Part shown: positions 48,463 through 60,554 of the stretch, in pieces
Position numbering within the stretch: the first letter of the stretch is position 1
Layout: the number at the start of each line of letters is the position of its first letter
From: Bipolaris cookei
Taxonomy: Eukaryota; Ascomycota; Dothideomycetes; Pleosporales; Pleosporaceae
Direction: 5' to 3'
Length of the DNA stretch: 64,000 nucleotides
NCBI GenBank assembly: GCA_002286855.1
Contig: NRSV01000048.1
Coordinates: 224,150-288,149, forward strand
The notes under the pieces: generated by a model
Told to the model about the DNA's origin: nothing
The model's database searches: none
The model's input: the letters and a program-made list of their open reading frames with translations, nothing else
Program-made: the position numbers and the translations under genes

Positions 48463-50589
48463 ATGCCTGCACAAAGCCAGGCAAAGCGCCAATCCGCACC
48501 TCTATCCGAAGAGAAGCCTGCCAAACGCACTCGTGTGTCACGAGCATGCGACCAATGTCGCGTTGCTCGTGAGAAGTGTGATGGCCTTCAACCAACTTGC
48601 TCTACCTGCTCGGGGACTACCAGAAAATGCTCCTATACGGCAAACCCCAAGAAGCGAGGTATTCAACCAGGCTACATTCGCACCCTAGAGTTGGCACTTG
48701 CATGGCTTTTCCAACATAATTTAGACAACGAATCTGCCCTCAAGGAGAAGCTAGCACAGGGGGGTGCTTCATCATTACTCCTCAGCCGTGACTCGAAGGA
48801 GTCGAACAAGCTTCACAGGCGATGGCGCAAATCAAAGTTCTACATCGATGTTGATAAGCAACTTTCCGGAGGAGAACCTTCGAGACATGAACAAGCTGCC
48901 TCGCCTGGTTCTTTCAGCAGCGATGAGGATTCGGATACCGAGGAGCCTCTGAACAAAAAGGCAAACCGTAACCAAGCAAGTAATGTTGAGTTTCAGCATA
49001 GTATTGAGCCTTTAGGTGTTGCTCAGATCGCAAGAACGTCGCATAAACAGCCGGCCATCATCTGTGCTCCGGAAACAATCCCGCAGGATAGCTGGCAACT
49101 GTTCGAAGTATACTTTACGAATATACACTCTTGGCTTCCCATATGCGAGAAGCATGATACCCTAAAATCCGCCTATTCTTACCCTCTGCATAGCCATTCC
49201 AGCAATCCCGAGCAATCCGTTTCCGGGATGCATGCTGAAATGTGGAGTATCCTGGCAGTGGCATCACTATACGACGCAAACCTGAACGACTCCCTTGATA
49301 CATCGGCGAGGCCTATGAAGCTGTACGAGACCGCAAGATCTATGATACCAAGCGAATCTGGACATTTCGATGTTGGACATATTAGAGCTCTTCTGAATCT
49401 GGTCGTATTCAATATCTCCAGAATGTTGACGGGTTCAGCCTGGCTGCTCGTTGGTTACGCGTCGAGAGCCCTGGAGAATATAGACCAATCAACACTGATG
49501 GCAAACTCTAGACACAAGCATGTCTATTACGGGTGTTTACTCCTCGACGGTATGCTAGCATTTCAGCTTAACCGCCGTCCTCACTTCAGGAAGACTGATC
49601 TAGGGCACCTTGGGCTTATTGACGAAGACGGTTTGGAAGAGTGGCAGCCTTGGTCTGGTTTTAGTGACCCTACGCATGCTAGTAGGATGACCCCACTGCT
49701 TTCTCTAAGTACGTTCAACAATGTCATTGAATTGGTTGACATACTCGTAAGCACTGTGTGGCAGTCAGCGCAAGATTCGTATCAAGAAGAGGCTGTTCAA
49801 CGTCTTGAGAGATGGAAAGCGTGTCTACCCCCAAAAGTGGGCGCTTTGTTTTCTAGCAGCTCCTTTTCATTGCTCGCCCCACCGACTGCCTTGCTACAAG
49901 TGACATATCACTGCGCTTGTTTTATCTCTAATCCTTCGGATACAAGTTTACAACGGTTCCTCAATGGACTTGATCAGTGTCAATTGGATATTGGTGTCCA
50001 ACGACTACCTGTGCCGATCAGATGCCTGGTTATCACTATCAGCAGACTTGTTAGTCAACTCAATCTGCGCGAAACGACCCGCACCCAACTACAAAGGTTG
50101 CGAGCTGCCATGTTATCAACATCGCCTCAGTTGCATCATGATGATTCACAGGCTCTCGAGAGCTCCATCATGCCGGCCAAATCATCCTCAACAGCCATAA
50201 ACCTGTCAACGCCAGAATCACTTCAAACCGCAACTCCTGATGGCCCCAGCATGGCCCAACCAATAATAGATCCCCTCAATGATTTCTTCTCTGGGCCGTA
50301 TCCGACAAATCCATCACATGTGGCAGTACCTAGTCCATCACAGACTGACCCACGGTGCCCTGAGCTAACCAGCGATCTCGAGACCTTTTTCGATGAATTG
50401 GCGTCACTTGATAGCGCCACTCGGCCGGATAACCAGCCGCAATTTATGCAAAACCTTGGTTTCGGGCCCGGAGCAAGCATGGCGGATCTTTTCAGCGAAT
50501 ACATACCTATGCAGTCGTCGAATTTCCTGATCCGCGACGATGTGGCGCCAACGAGTCTTGACCAGTATGCCTTTTACGATGGGAGCTGA
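48463..50589 (+). CDS. qutA: QutA/QA-1F-type quinate pathway activator, Zn(II)2Cys6, 708 aa
   Basis: Intronless frame. The zinc cluster is at residues 29-56 (Cys 29, 32, 39, 46, 49, 56; 'ACDQCRVAREKCDG'), followed directly by 'NPKKRGIQPGYIRTLELALAWLF', which I recognise as the linker and dimer helix of quinate activators. The middle region (~200-450, 'WQLFEVYFTNIHSWLPICEKHD') is the fungal-specific transcription factor domain, and the C-terminal ~170 residues are Ser/Pro/Asp-rich, an activation-type tail. The protein would bind promoters of quinate/shikimate catabolic genes and be held off by the neighbouring repressor. It is shorter than A. nidulans QUTA. The start is the first ATG and gives the normal short N-terminus. 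Confidence 0.9.
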   Translation: MPAQSQAKRQSAPLSEEKPAKRTRVSRACDQCRVAREKCDGLQPTCSTCSGTTRKCSYTANPKKRGIQPGYIRTLELALAWLFQHNLDNESALKEKLAQGGASSLLLSRDSKESNKLHRRWRKSKFYIDVDKQLSGGEPSRHEQAASPGSFSSDEDSDTEEPLNKKANRNQASNVEFQHSIEPLGVAQIARTSHKQPAIICAPETIPQDSWQLFEVYFTNIHSWLPICEKHDTLKSAYSYPLHSHSSNPEQSVSGMHAEMWSILAVASLYDANLNDSLDTSARPMKLYETARSMIPSESGHFDVGHIRALLNLVVFNISRMLTGSAWLLVGYASRALENIDQSTLMANSRHKHVYYGCLLLDGMLAFQLNRRPHFRKTDLGHLGLIDEDGLEEWQPWSGFSDPTHASRMTPLLSLSTFNNVIELVDILVSTVWQSAQDSYQEEAVQRLERWKACLPPKVGALFSSSSFSLLAPPTALLQVTYHCACFISNPSDTSLQRFLNGLDQCQLDIGVQRLPVPIRCLVITISRLVSQLNLRETTRTQLQRLRAAMLSTSPQLHHDDSQALESSIMPAKSSSTAINLSTPESLQTATPDGPSMAQPIIDPLNDFFSGPYPTNPSHVAVPSPSQTDPRCPELTSDLETFFDELASLDSATRPDNQPQFMQNLGFGPGASMADLFSEYIPMQSSNFLIRDDVAPTSLDQYAFYDGS

Positions 50590-51627
50590 GTAGACAGATA
50601 TTGGAATGTCTACACACAATTCATGTTATGCATTCAGCAGTTGCAGTTGCCTGAAGATCATCAGCTTTTGATTGTTGAATTTGATCATTAAATTTGACCA
50701 ACCTGCTAGTTCACAAAGCTATAAAATTTCATAGAAAGACTATGGGTCGCACTATGCATGTCGGCATTTGGCACACCTTCGGAGCAAGTCTTGTGATTCG
50801 TTGCTGTCATTTTCTAGGATCGCAAGATTTTCCACCTCGCCGTACATGGCATTCAAGATAAATCGCCGACTGGATGATACAATTTATTAAGCACTTGTCT
50901 AGCGGATCGAAGACACAGACTCGCGTACTCATTCCGGGCGAGAATGAAGAGCTGGCCCAACACCAGGCGAGCAAAAGCCATGTTCCATTTCCAACCACGC
51001 GTATGAAATCATCTGGTGCACCCGGAAGAGCAAATCTCACAAAACAGTTAAAACTTTACTCAATGAAAAGATTCGATTCAAAGGCCACTTATCCTGTCCA
51101 TGGTCCTCGGACATGTTCCTAAAGGGAAAAAAAGGAAAACCACTAAGAAAACGAAAAAGGGCTTCCCTCATTAGACGAACATGTACGCCACGTTTCGAGA
51201 GCGGTGTTTTACATCTCTCCTGTATCCCTATTTTTCAAGTCGATCTGGCGGGATGGGGCGACAGACTTTTATAAACAATTCAACGTTAAGGAAATTATTA
51301 TGATGCATTCTCCCAAGACCGCAGCATAACACCAGGACTCAACGCAATCGATATTTCAATTATCGTCATTATGCTCTTTGTTCAACCAAGAGGTATAGTC
51401 CATGAAGACTAACTATTGGCATCGCATTATGCGAAGAAAAAAACCTAGTAAGAGAAAAAAACGTCGAGATGGATAGATGGACGTACAATTCTATTATTTC
51501 TTCAGAAACAAAGCAGGGTATCATCGCAATCTAGACCAATGGAGACAACCATTCATTCATGCTTTCCCCCCTCCGCCCCTTTTCCCAGCACTAGAACGAA
51601 AGAGAAGAAAAAGAGAGGAGCATGCAA
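50590..51627. other. convergent 3' region, no gene seen
   Basis: AT-rich DNA between the activator (plus) and the 354-aa protein (minus); no supported frame. Confidence 0.5.
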
Positions 51628-52692
51628 TCAAATATTCGTCATGCTATCCAACCCCCCTATCTCCCTACTAAACTGCTCAAAATCGACCCCTTGATCCTCA
51701 AACATCTGCTTTACTTTTTCTGCCGCAACAGCTTGTCGTTCGGGGGTGAAGCCACCAGGGGCACTACTTTCGTACTGGATGAGCTCGACCCATCTGAAGA
51801 ACAAACTCTCCTTGCCCATGGCCGTCAGCTTGTCTTTGAAGGCAACGACTTTTTCCCTTGCTTCCGTCTCGGAGCCCTCGTCGAGCTTGGCGCAGTCCCA
51901 TACAACCCACTGGCCATTGTCACGCCCCCCATCGCCGACGTACACGAAGACGCTTTTGCGAACGTGGTCGAGGGTTATGTCGTTGCGGTTGAGGAGCTGC
52001 GTCGCGGCGACCATGCCGAAGAAATCGAGGTCGAAATCGGCGTCCATGAGCATGTACCCTGTTTTTTCGCGGAGCCGCTGCTTATCCACTGCCGGCAAGA
52101 TGCGCGTCTTGAAAAAAGGGCTCTCGCCTCCTCTACGCCCGCTGCTTCCCTCCGCCTCACCCAACAGATCCTTCGCACCCCATCCCCTACTAACCCGCAC
52201 ATAAATCTCTTGATCTCTAAACCCGACGTTCCAGCGCCAGCTAACAGGGTTGCCAGGCTGCTCGACGAAGAAACTCCAGGGCCAGGGTCCGACGATGCGG
52301 AAGAGGAAAAAGTCGAATAGGAACAGGAGCATGCGTCTTCCGACTTTCCAGAGCAGCGAGCCCCACGTATTGGAGGCCCAGTATATGGTTGTATGGTTGG
52401 GTTGTCCGAGGACGGACTTAAGAATGGCAACGTAGTGGGGACCGGTGGTGTACAGGCGCCATAGCAGGAGCAGCACGAAGCTGGCGTTGAGCAGGAGGGG
52501 CACGATGAAGATGCGGCGTTTGAACCACGCTGGGTGGGGGTCCACGTGTGTTACGTAGACGAGAGAGCGGTCGAAGGTGTAGAGGAGGTTTTCGAGCTCT
52601 GGGGGTGCGGGTGTAAAGGGCGGTGGGATGGCTTTTTTGGTGACGTTGTTGTTGGCTTGTTTGCCCGCGCGCGGCTTCGCTTTGGGCGGCAT
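51628..52692 (-). CDS. conserved fungal membrane protein, two membrane segments, 354 aa
   Basis: Intronless frame. From Met at 52692 ('MPPKAKPRAGKQ') the N-terminus is basic, and 'LENLLYTFDRSLVYVTHVDPHPAWFKRRIF' precedes two hydrophobic stretches, 'IVPLLLNASFVLLLLWRLY' (~60-78) and 'MLLFLFDFFLFRIVGPWPW' (~118-136). A soluble C-terminal half (~140-354) follows with 'GYMLMDADFDLDFFGMVAATQLL' and 'LFFRWVELIQYESSAPGGFTPE'. The pattern looks like a conserved uncharacterised fungal family, with the C-terminal domain exposed to the cytosol. An upstream Met at 52806 is in frame, but its extension is low complexity and less likely. Function is unknown. Confidence 0.8.
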   Translation of the reverse strand: MPPKAKPRAGKQANNNVTKKAIPPPFTPAPPELENLLYTFDRSLVYVTHVDPHPAWFKRRIFIVPLLLNASFVLLLLWRLYTTGPHYVAILKSVLGQPNHTTIYWASNTWGSLLWKVGRRMLLFLFDFFLFRIVGPWPWSFFVEQPGNPVSWRWNVGFRDQEIYVRVSRGWGAKDLLGEAEGSSGRRGGESPFFKTRILPAVDKQRLREKTGYMLMDADFDLDFFGMVAATQLLNRNDITLDHVRKSVFVYVGDGGRDNGQWVVWDCAKLDEGSETEAREKVVAFKDKLTAMGKESLFFRWVELIQYESSAPGGFTPERQAVAAEKVKQMFEDQGVDFEQFSREIGGLDSMTNI

Positions 52693-53855
52693 TGCGAGTG
52701 TGTGATAGATAGTCCGAGGGCTAGCTGTGCAGCGCAGGTGGCATTGGTGATGGCAGGGGAGATTGTTGTTGTTGTCAGGTCTAATGGACGAAGTTGTAGG
52801 TTTCAAGCGCCATTCCGATGGGTTTCACCGTGCCGAAAATCTGGGGTAGAAAGGACATGCATCCATTGGCAAGGCGGCGGGTTGAAAGCGGCGTGTTTGA
52901 CATGATGCCTTAGGTTGGTCCTTCTTGCAAGGTGTGTGGCCTTGGAGAGATGAGTGTTTTACTTGTTGATTCCAGTCATGCTTTGCAGGCACAGACACAA
53001 TGGCATATATCAAGCATTCCGCATCTACACCATGATGCTCCGTGGCACCGAACAAGCAAAGTCGGCGCCGGCCATGCGAGGGCCGATACAGGCGTCATTG
53101 GTCGGCAATCATATACCGTTTTCACCGATCTCTCACCACTTCCCCCACTCAACGTCTAGTAAGCGGCAGAAGCAGATCTCCGGCTTCACTGAGGAGACCC
53201 GGCACCACCATCGTCAGTCCATCGATAACGTCAAGAGAAACAAGTGCCGTGTTGGCGCATTTGCTAGGCGCTGTAACACAACCGCAAGTGTACTCGTAAT
53301 GTCCAAAACTCAGGTCCCAAGCCGAGAGCAGATTTCCTGTATAGGAGAGCAAAATGAAGGGCAATGTTATTCATCAAAGAAAAGCACGTTGCCCTAAGAA
53401 ACGGTCCTCGGAAGGGCAACCAGACTTGGCCCTCTAGATCGACGCGTCTATCTGTCTTTGCACACCACGAGCACGGAACGCATTTACCATTGAGCAGCCA
53501 ATGCCACTGCGGCTTTGAGCTGTGCTACCATGGCCGAGCTGAGCTAACAATGGGGCCGCATATACGTGCATGGAACCGCTGCCCCCTCTAATTCAGACTA
53601 ATTACAGAGTCGTCAAGAGTGTACGCGCTGGTCATGCATTTTGCTTATGTATGGCCGTCGGGCCCCTTGGTCTAAGCCATTGCCAACTATGATTTGAGCC
53701 CCAGCAATCGTGTGGCCATTCCAGTGTGTGCACCTGATATACACCATCTAGTCCCGTTCCCTTTGTCGAGAGAGAGCCGTGTTGGCTTTCCCTTGATCTT
53801 GTACATCCTTGACTTAGACATTCTGCGCGCTCCCCCAACTAACAAACAGTGAAGT
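52693..53855. other. intergenic, divergent promoter, no gene seen
   Basis: Separates the minus-strand membrane protein from the plus-strand GPCR-like gene. Frames of up to 147 codons (52954-53397) lack recognisable content. Confidence 0.45.
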
Positions 53856-56235
53856 ATGTCTTCGCAACAAGGAGCACAAGGTCCTCCGGTATGTGTAGTC
53901 GAGTGTAAACATATGAAACGCGCAACTAAAATTCAAATAGGATGGTGTATCAACTGACAAAGGTCCTCCATATGCTCCTCGCGATGCTGGGTTAGGTGGA
54001 TCGCCTGACATCCTGCCTGATGTCCCCATCGCAGTCATTTTCCTCGTTTTCTATCTAGTATTTGGTGTTATTCATATTAAAATCTTTAAAAGCAATAAGC
54101 ATCGCGGTCACAAGTTCATCTTCAATGGCGCCATCTTGGGTAAGCTATCTCGACCATCACCACGATATACTGACAACTAACGCGCTATAGGTCTTTGCAA
54201 AATCCGAATCATCACCATGGTCTTACGTATCGCGTGGGCAAACTATCCTAGAGATGTCGGCCTTGCTATCGCAGCAAATATCTTTACCTATGTTGGCACC
54301 ATCATTTTGTACATGGTCAACTGGTTCTTCGCTCAACGTATCATCCGCGCCCAACATCCCAGCCTGGGATGGTCAACACAGTACCGCCTCTTCCATAGAG
54401 GTGGGCTTGTTCTTTTGGTCTTTACCTTGCTTGGTCTCATCGTAAGCCAAATCTGGAAATTCTTCACTCTTACGCACTTGAAGCAAGATGCCTTCAGAGT
54501 CCTTTTCCTGGTCGCCCAGACATATGCCACTGCCTTTTGTTTCGCGCCCGCCATTCTGGTTGCTCTTTCCCTTCTCATTCCGCGTACCGAGGTTGAAAAG
54601 TTTGGTGCTGGTAGACTACGGTACAATATTACGATCCTCGTCATTTCGGTATGCATACTGTCGGTCGGACAAGTGTTCCGGTGCGTTTTAGCCTGGATCC
54701 CACCAACCTTGATGGTCGATGTTCAGCGCGGAAATGTGGCAATACCCTGGTATCTGTCCAAGGCTAGCTTCTACTGCTTCAACTTCCTCACTGAAATTCT
54801 AGTCGTCATGCTGTTTGCCGTCGTCCGCGTCGATTTACGCTTCTACATACCAAACGGCGCGAACAAGGAAGGTGACTATTCTAAGAGTCGCCTTGATTTC
54901 CATAACGAAGATGAGAAGACCCCGGTTGAAGAAAATTGCACAAAAGAGCCCATGATCCACCAAAATGACTCGAACCAGACGCTGCACCGGTACCAGTCTT
55001 CTGTGTTTGAGGATACCCAGACACTTGCCGACTCGTTACGATATCCGCACTCGACTCTAGAGGTTGACGAAAAGACTGGTAGCTGGAAGGTGAAACGTCT
55101 TTCGACGGATTCAGGAAGAAGTCCACATAGTGCAATGCTAGCGTCTAAATCAGCTCTACATTCAGGTCCCTCAAAGTCAACGCTGAACACGACTGCATCC
55201 GGGAGCACATCAAATGACAGAAACTTCCGCGCAAATATCAGTACACCTCCAGTTCCAGAACTTCCGGCTGAATGGCCATTGCCCGATGCCGCGCCACCAC
55301 AGGGCACAAGTCCTGTTTTAGAGCATCCAAATATGCTATCTCACAAAGTCGTAACTCGCAAACAGACCTTTGAGCTGGAGAACCACGAGCTGAACAACGT
55401 CGACGTGGGCGATGCAGTTACGGATGCACTGGCGAGGCTAGAAATGAACAGTGACAGGAAGAAGGCCAAAGCACCCATGAAACCACCACTCGCCCATTAC
55501 CGGACCAAGACGCCCATTCCAGCATACAAACCCACGTCCGCTATGAAATCTCTAGCAGAAAGTCACTCGAACCCCCGGAAATCTGCAAAATACACTGTCT
55601 ACCCACCACCCAAGGAGCCCCTCCGCCACCGAGCCAGCAGCACACCCCTCTCCTCTCCCCGTTATTCCGAAGACAACTACCTCCCGGACCTCCCCAAAAC
55701 GCATCGAGCCGCCCGTTCAGTCTCGATTTCGCATCAACCAGCCGACCTCTCCACAAGCCCCAGCCTCGAAATCATCTCCCTCCTCAACACAATGAGCGGC
55801 CCCCAATCCCGCATAATCGATGCCTCTCTCCTCCGCGAACCCCTCACAGCAAACCCCACCCATCTCGAACGCAGTCCCATATTGATATCACAAACACCAC
55901 CCCGACCCCAGCACCACCACAACCACCCCTCTAGTTCGAACCCCAAACCTAAACCCTACACCCCTCCCAACCGCACAATCCCCTCCAACAACAACAATCA
56001 CCCGCATTTCCTGCACCCAGACCGCGATGACGCCTCTTCCACCTCGTCCTCAACACACGACAGACCGTATACTCAAACGAGTTCAAATTACAGTCACGAG
56101 TACAGTCCCTCGAGTATAGACACAGCCGAGAAAGCATGGGCCCAGGAGGAATTTCGAAGATTCAGCTCCGAACCTCTTGCTGTGTCTTCGACGGCGGGCA
56201 TGGCGCGCGCGGCCAGCCAGTTGCGACGCGTTTAG
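53856..56235 (+). CDS. seven-transmembrane GPCR-like protein with long cytosolic tail, 758 aa
   Basis: Exons are 53856-53888, 53941-54139 and 54191-56235, introns of 52 and 51 nt (GTATGT, GTAAGC). Residues ~37-290 contain seven hydrophobic segments, starting with 'IAVIFLVFYLVFGVIHI', then 'IITMVLRIAWANYPRDVGLAIAAN', 'GTIILYMVNWFFAQRI', 'LVLLVFTLLGLIVSQIW', 'TAFCFAPAILVALSLLI', 'NITILVISVCILSVGQVFRCVL' and 'FNFLTEILVVMLFAVV'. The tail (~300-758) is hydrophilic, Ser/Pro/His-rich with many Ser-Pro sites. The layout matches fungal proteins annotated as family C-like G-protein-coupled receptors; ligand is unknown. Exons 1-2 are missing from any single long frame but are required for the first helix. 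Confidence 0.86.
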
Positions 56236-57048
56236 TCGGTATGCCGAGTGGAGGGGGTGGGATGTTTAACAAAAAACCCCGTTTTGTTAGTATCCAGGGG
56301 TTTTCGGTTTTTGGATATATCCCTACTACTACGTACTACATTTATTTCTGACTGTTTCCTTATGTTTTGTCGGTGGAAAAGGGCTTACGTTCTATTTGGA
56401 GGGTTTTTTTCTTTCTTTCTTGATTTTCCTTATCATGATTGTGGGGGCGTGTTGGCTATGTTTAGTTTTGGAGATATACACATGACGCTTTGATCGACGT
56501 CTCTTACGTTTTTTCCTTTCCTTTCCTTTTCTTTATCGGGGATTGCTTTGGGGGAGGTTGGATTTAGTTGGGAAAAAGAGGAAAAGGCAAATATCCCCGA
56601 CACGCACTCATTCGACTCTTTTCTTTCATTCTTTCATTCTTTGTGTATATCATGGTTGGGATGGGCTGATACAAAAGGACTGATTACTGGACATTTTTCT
56701 TCTGGCTTCCTTTGCTTATGGGAGATGTGAATGGTTATATACACCTCGATCTGGATATCGCTTGGAACTTTTTCTTTGTAAGGCTTAGGTACACATGGCG
56801 TATGGAATGACAACACAATCGTAGTCACTATAAGAATTCACAAATGCAAACAAAAAGATTACACCCACCACATATATAATTACGATAATTTTTAACATGC
56901 AATGTCAATAATTTCGTATCGTATTCGGTATACACTCACGTCCATGCATGTCAAAATTTCTTATCTCTGATGTCCACTCACACACAGAACCCAACCACCA
57001 CCACCACGACAATCTCCATCTCTCCACCATGCAAATTACCTATTACAG
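56236..57048. other. convergent 3' region, no gene seen
   Basis: T-rich DNA between the GPCR-like (plus) and Vps35 (minus) genes, with TTTCCTTTCC and CTTTCATT repeats near 56515-56640. No supported frame. Confidence 0.5.
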
Positions 57049-60000
57049 CTACTTGGGCGTCGTTACCACGCCTTCATACTCGCGACTTGCTATGTAATCC
57101 AGAGTGCGCTGGAAGTGTTTACGGGGGTTCTCTAGGGAAGAAGCGTTTTCGTTTGATTGGAGATTTGAGTGGATGAGTTCGATGAGGCCGTTGAGGTATT
57201 TGGTTGTAACCTAGTATTTTTGTTAGAAAAACTAGCAATTGAGAACAAGATACGAGGAGAAGACTTACGGCTTCGTTTTCTTGGTCAAAGTAGTAGACGT
57301 ATCTGTTTAGAATCTCGACAAAGAGCTCAACGGATACGGCGGCGTCCATGCAGGCGTCGGCGACACGGAGCGCTCGTTGTAAGCATTCGAGGACGCGCTT
57401 GCCGTCGCGGTAGAGCTGGGTTCGTTAGTATCAGTGGCTGCATGCAAACAGGATTACACGACACTTACATCCTTTGGGTCCTCTTCGCCCAGTGCCCGAA
57501 TCTCAGTCGCCCACCACAGATGGCTTGCAAGGTACACAGCGCGGCATTGATCAGGCTTCTTTAGCAGCTTGCTACCGTGTAGTGCGCACTTGGTAATTAG
57601 AGTATCATAATTCTCCTTTCCAAAATTCCTTGTAGTGTGCAAGCCGCTTGCAATCACGCATACAGCCTGGAACTGTGCTCTTGAATCGCTAATGGCTTCC
57701 TCATATATTGTAAACGCTTGTGCAAAAAATTCGTATGCGACCTCTTCGAAGCCGCTCTGGTCTGCGACCTGACCACAAGCAACAAAGAGACGAAGGGAGA
57801 GGTCTGCAGAGCCTGTGACCCGAGTGTACAGGGTCGAGAGGGTGTTGTGTATGAATTTGTAAAGAGCTGATGACTGCGACTGCCAGTTGTCTTCAAAGTG
57901 TTCGCGCTTCTTGTACTGGCGAGCAAGCTTGAGTGACGCTGTGATGATAGCAGGAGATGTGTACTTGACGCGCTCGTTGCCTTCGGCAAAGGCCTTTCGC
58001 GCGGTCTGTAGGAGCTGAGTGGTGTTAGTCTTCTGAAGTAGAGGAGACCCTAGTTGAACCTACCTTGAACTGGGTATCGTTGTCTTTGCCATGGATTAGA
58101 TGTACTATCCGCGCGAGCCAACCCTGTTCTTCTATCGTCTCCTCCGTCTCCTGTGCCCTTCTCTGTATCGGTCCACCTGGGTATCCTTGCGCTTGTTGTA
58201 TGCCTTCTCTAATTAAGACCTTCAAAATCTCCAATACACTTTCAAGGTTCTCTGCTGTCGCAATAGAAGTTTGGTTTCGCATAAGACTTCTTGCCACCTC
58301 ACCTGCTACAGCTCTTCGAGTCGGGTATGGTTGTGAGTGTAGGAGCGGGATAAAGTTTGGTAACGCTAGAGCGGTGAAAAGCGAGATGTAGGTCTTGATG
58401 GGCGAAAGAAGGAGACTGAGAATTTGGCTCTGGGTAGCTTGCGAGTGAAGGTCTGCGCTGTTCTGATATTCGGCAACTTTTTGGTTTGCAAAGGTCAAAA
58501 TTTGGTCAATGTAATCGAGCCGTTCGGGGTAAATGTTTCTATTGGAGTTAGTACGTGGTGAGCAGAATAAATCACTGAGACCTACAGCGCAAGATTTGCC
58601 AGTGACACTAGCAGTCCAATGGTATCTTGTATTGGCAGTCGCTGCATCTTCACCAATGTCTGCACCTGCTCGTTGAATATTTCAAAGAGCTTAACATTGT
58701 TCGGTATGCCCCGTTTCTTCTCAATTTCGCCGTCTGCCTCTGTCGCCGGAGTCTCTTCAGCAGGTACCTCAGCAAGAGTTGACGAGCCGTCTGAGGTCTC
58801 TTCCAAGGTCTCTTCCGTGTGCGGTTGCGTTTCTGGTGTTTCTGAAGTTTCTGAAGAATCACCATTTTGCTGTGTTGGGGCAGCTTCCAACTCGGCTGCC
58901 TTGTTTTCCTTTGCTATCCGCATCTGCTCCAAAAGGTGTGCTATCGATTCCTCTTCTGTTTTCTTGCGCTGTTCTGGGCTTTCCGACTCGGCTTCTCTTT
59001 GCGCATAAGACGATAATCGGTCCATAAGGCCAACGACAATGGCCTTGACGTTGACGTGCGGGTTTAAGCGTGCGACAGCGGAAAGGAACTGATCGAGGGT
59101 GTGAAGGTGGAACTCGTCTGGGAAGACCTGGGTGACAACTGGAGCCTGTTAGCTATACGCTCACATGTCCTGATGTCCAAGACGTACCTTCGAGGAGATA
59201 TTCTTGCGCAAGCACATCCCGGCACTGGACAATCTGCTCGAGCAGCGGATTGAGAATCTTCTTGTAGTTGTCTAGATCGACCAGCTGGCTTAAACGGACT
59301 AGGTTGCTACCGACCAAAAGTTGCAGTTCTTGTCGCTCCTTGGTTCGCTGTTCCCGCTCCCTCGAGTGTCCCTGGTGCTGCAGGCGGACCCACAGTTTAT
59401 TCATCTCGACAAAATTTGTGAGAATGAAGCTGATGGAGTCCTGTAGGTTGCCCTCGGGTCCATCACCATCGCCTGAGGGAAGGTGGTCGCGGGCCTGGCC
59501 AGCAAGGTAATAGCGCAGGAAGAGACCACGGACGGGGTGCTGGACTCCGCGACTCATCTCCATCATGTCCTTCATGATCTCCTTGACGGGCGCATCCTCA
59601 ATGGCCATGTAGACAGTGCCGACGGTGACCATGAGATAGAGGCGGGGGATAATGTTGCCGGCATACTGGACCAGCTCATAGAGGTCGGCAAGGTGGTTGA
59701 CTGGGTGGTTTTCGCGCAGGTAGACGGCCAGGTGGCGCAGGGCATCAAAGACAGCCATGTAGAGTTCGTAGTATTGCTTAGGGCCGAGGCTGCTGGTGCG
59801 CAGTTCCGAGACGAGCGTCGAGCTGCGCAAGAGGGTCGTCAGCATTGCTTGGGGACATAGCAGGGCAGGTGTAGCAGTTGCTACATGCAAGCCATAGTCT
59901 ACATGTCCATGTATTCCTTCACTCATGGGCCATGCGCGTACCTGCACTTGAGCGCATCCATCAACTTGCCCGGCGTCTCGAGACAGCGCCGCATGAGCAT

Positions 60001-60075
60001 CGTCTGCTGGCGCACCACGGCAAGGGCATCTTCAAGCAGCCGGGCCTGGTCTTCTACGGGGGGCGGCGACGCCAT
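57049..60075 (-). CDS. vps35: Vps35, retromer cargo-recognition subunit, seven exons, 883 aa
   Basis: Exons on the minus strand are 60075-59942, 59822-59188, 59138-58586, 58538-58064, 58014-57469, 57415-57269 and 57210-57049, with all junctions in frame. 'MASPPPVEDQARLLEDAL' and the 'NIIPRLYLM' motif (~101-109, the conserved Vps26-binding PRLYL) are diagnostic. 'ITQVFPDEFHLHTLDQFL'-like sequence (~257-275) and a C-terminal alpha-solenoid ('KTYISLFTALALPNFIPLL', 'CRAVYLASHLWW', 'LFVEILNRYVYYFDQENEAVTTKYLNGLIELI') complete the family pattern. Retromer recycles receptors such as Vps10 from endosomes to the Golgi. An acidic, Glu/Thr-rich insert at ~340-396 lies between two solenoid parts. Acceptors at 59822 and 59138 were picked because earlier AGs break frame and these restore the family sequence without gaps. 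Confidence 0.95.
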
Positions 60076-60554
60076 TGTGTGTATCCAGGCGAGCGGGTAG
60101 TCCGGGGTTGTGAAGTGGAGAGCTCGTCGTGGCTATACTAACCGCCGCCTTGGGCGCACCCGTTTGCCAAGTAATCCTGACAGGGATGTCAACTTCTCCT
60201 TGGACCTGCGTCATCATCACCGTCCTCGGCCCTCGCTGTTCCGTATCAGACCATCATCACAGTGCTCTTCAACACACACATGCAGCCGTGCAATCATTGT
60301 CATTCATCCCAGCTATTCATCTAGTCAAACTACATAATACATGCGGCCCAGAGGACCTGTCCGTCGCTACAATTATTCCCAGAACGCCTGACCCATGTGT
60401 GTCTATACACATACTTGTCTGCTGCACTAGCGTATCGACATGCCACCATTACTCCTTCGTCATTAAACCACTACCAAAGAACAGAAATATACAGCCGAGC
60501 CAGCCTACAGCCTAAATTGAGAGGAAGAAGAGAAGGAACCACCCAGCGTCTTGC
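60076..60554. other. intergenic, Vps35 promoter side
   Basis: Between the Vps35 start and the 3' end of the secreted-protein gene. No supported frame. Confidence 0.45.

Noticed and set aside
59139..59145. Acceptor at 59146 for Vps35 exon 3
   Set aside because: Out of frame with exon 2; the AG just before 59138 restores both frame and the family sequence.
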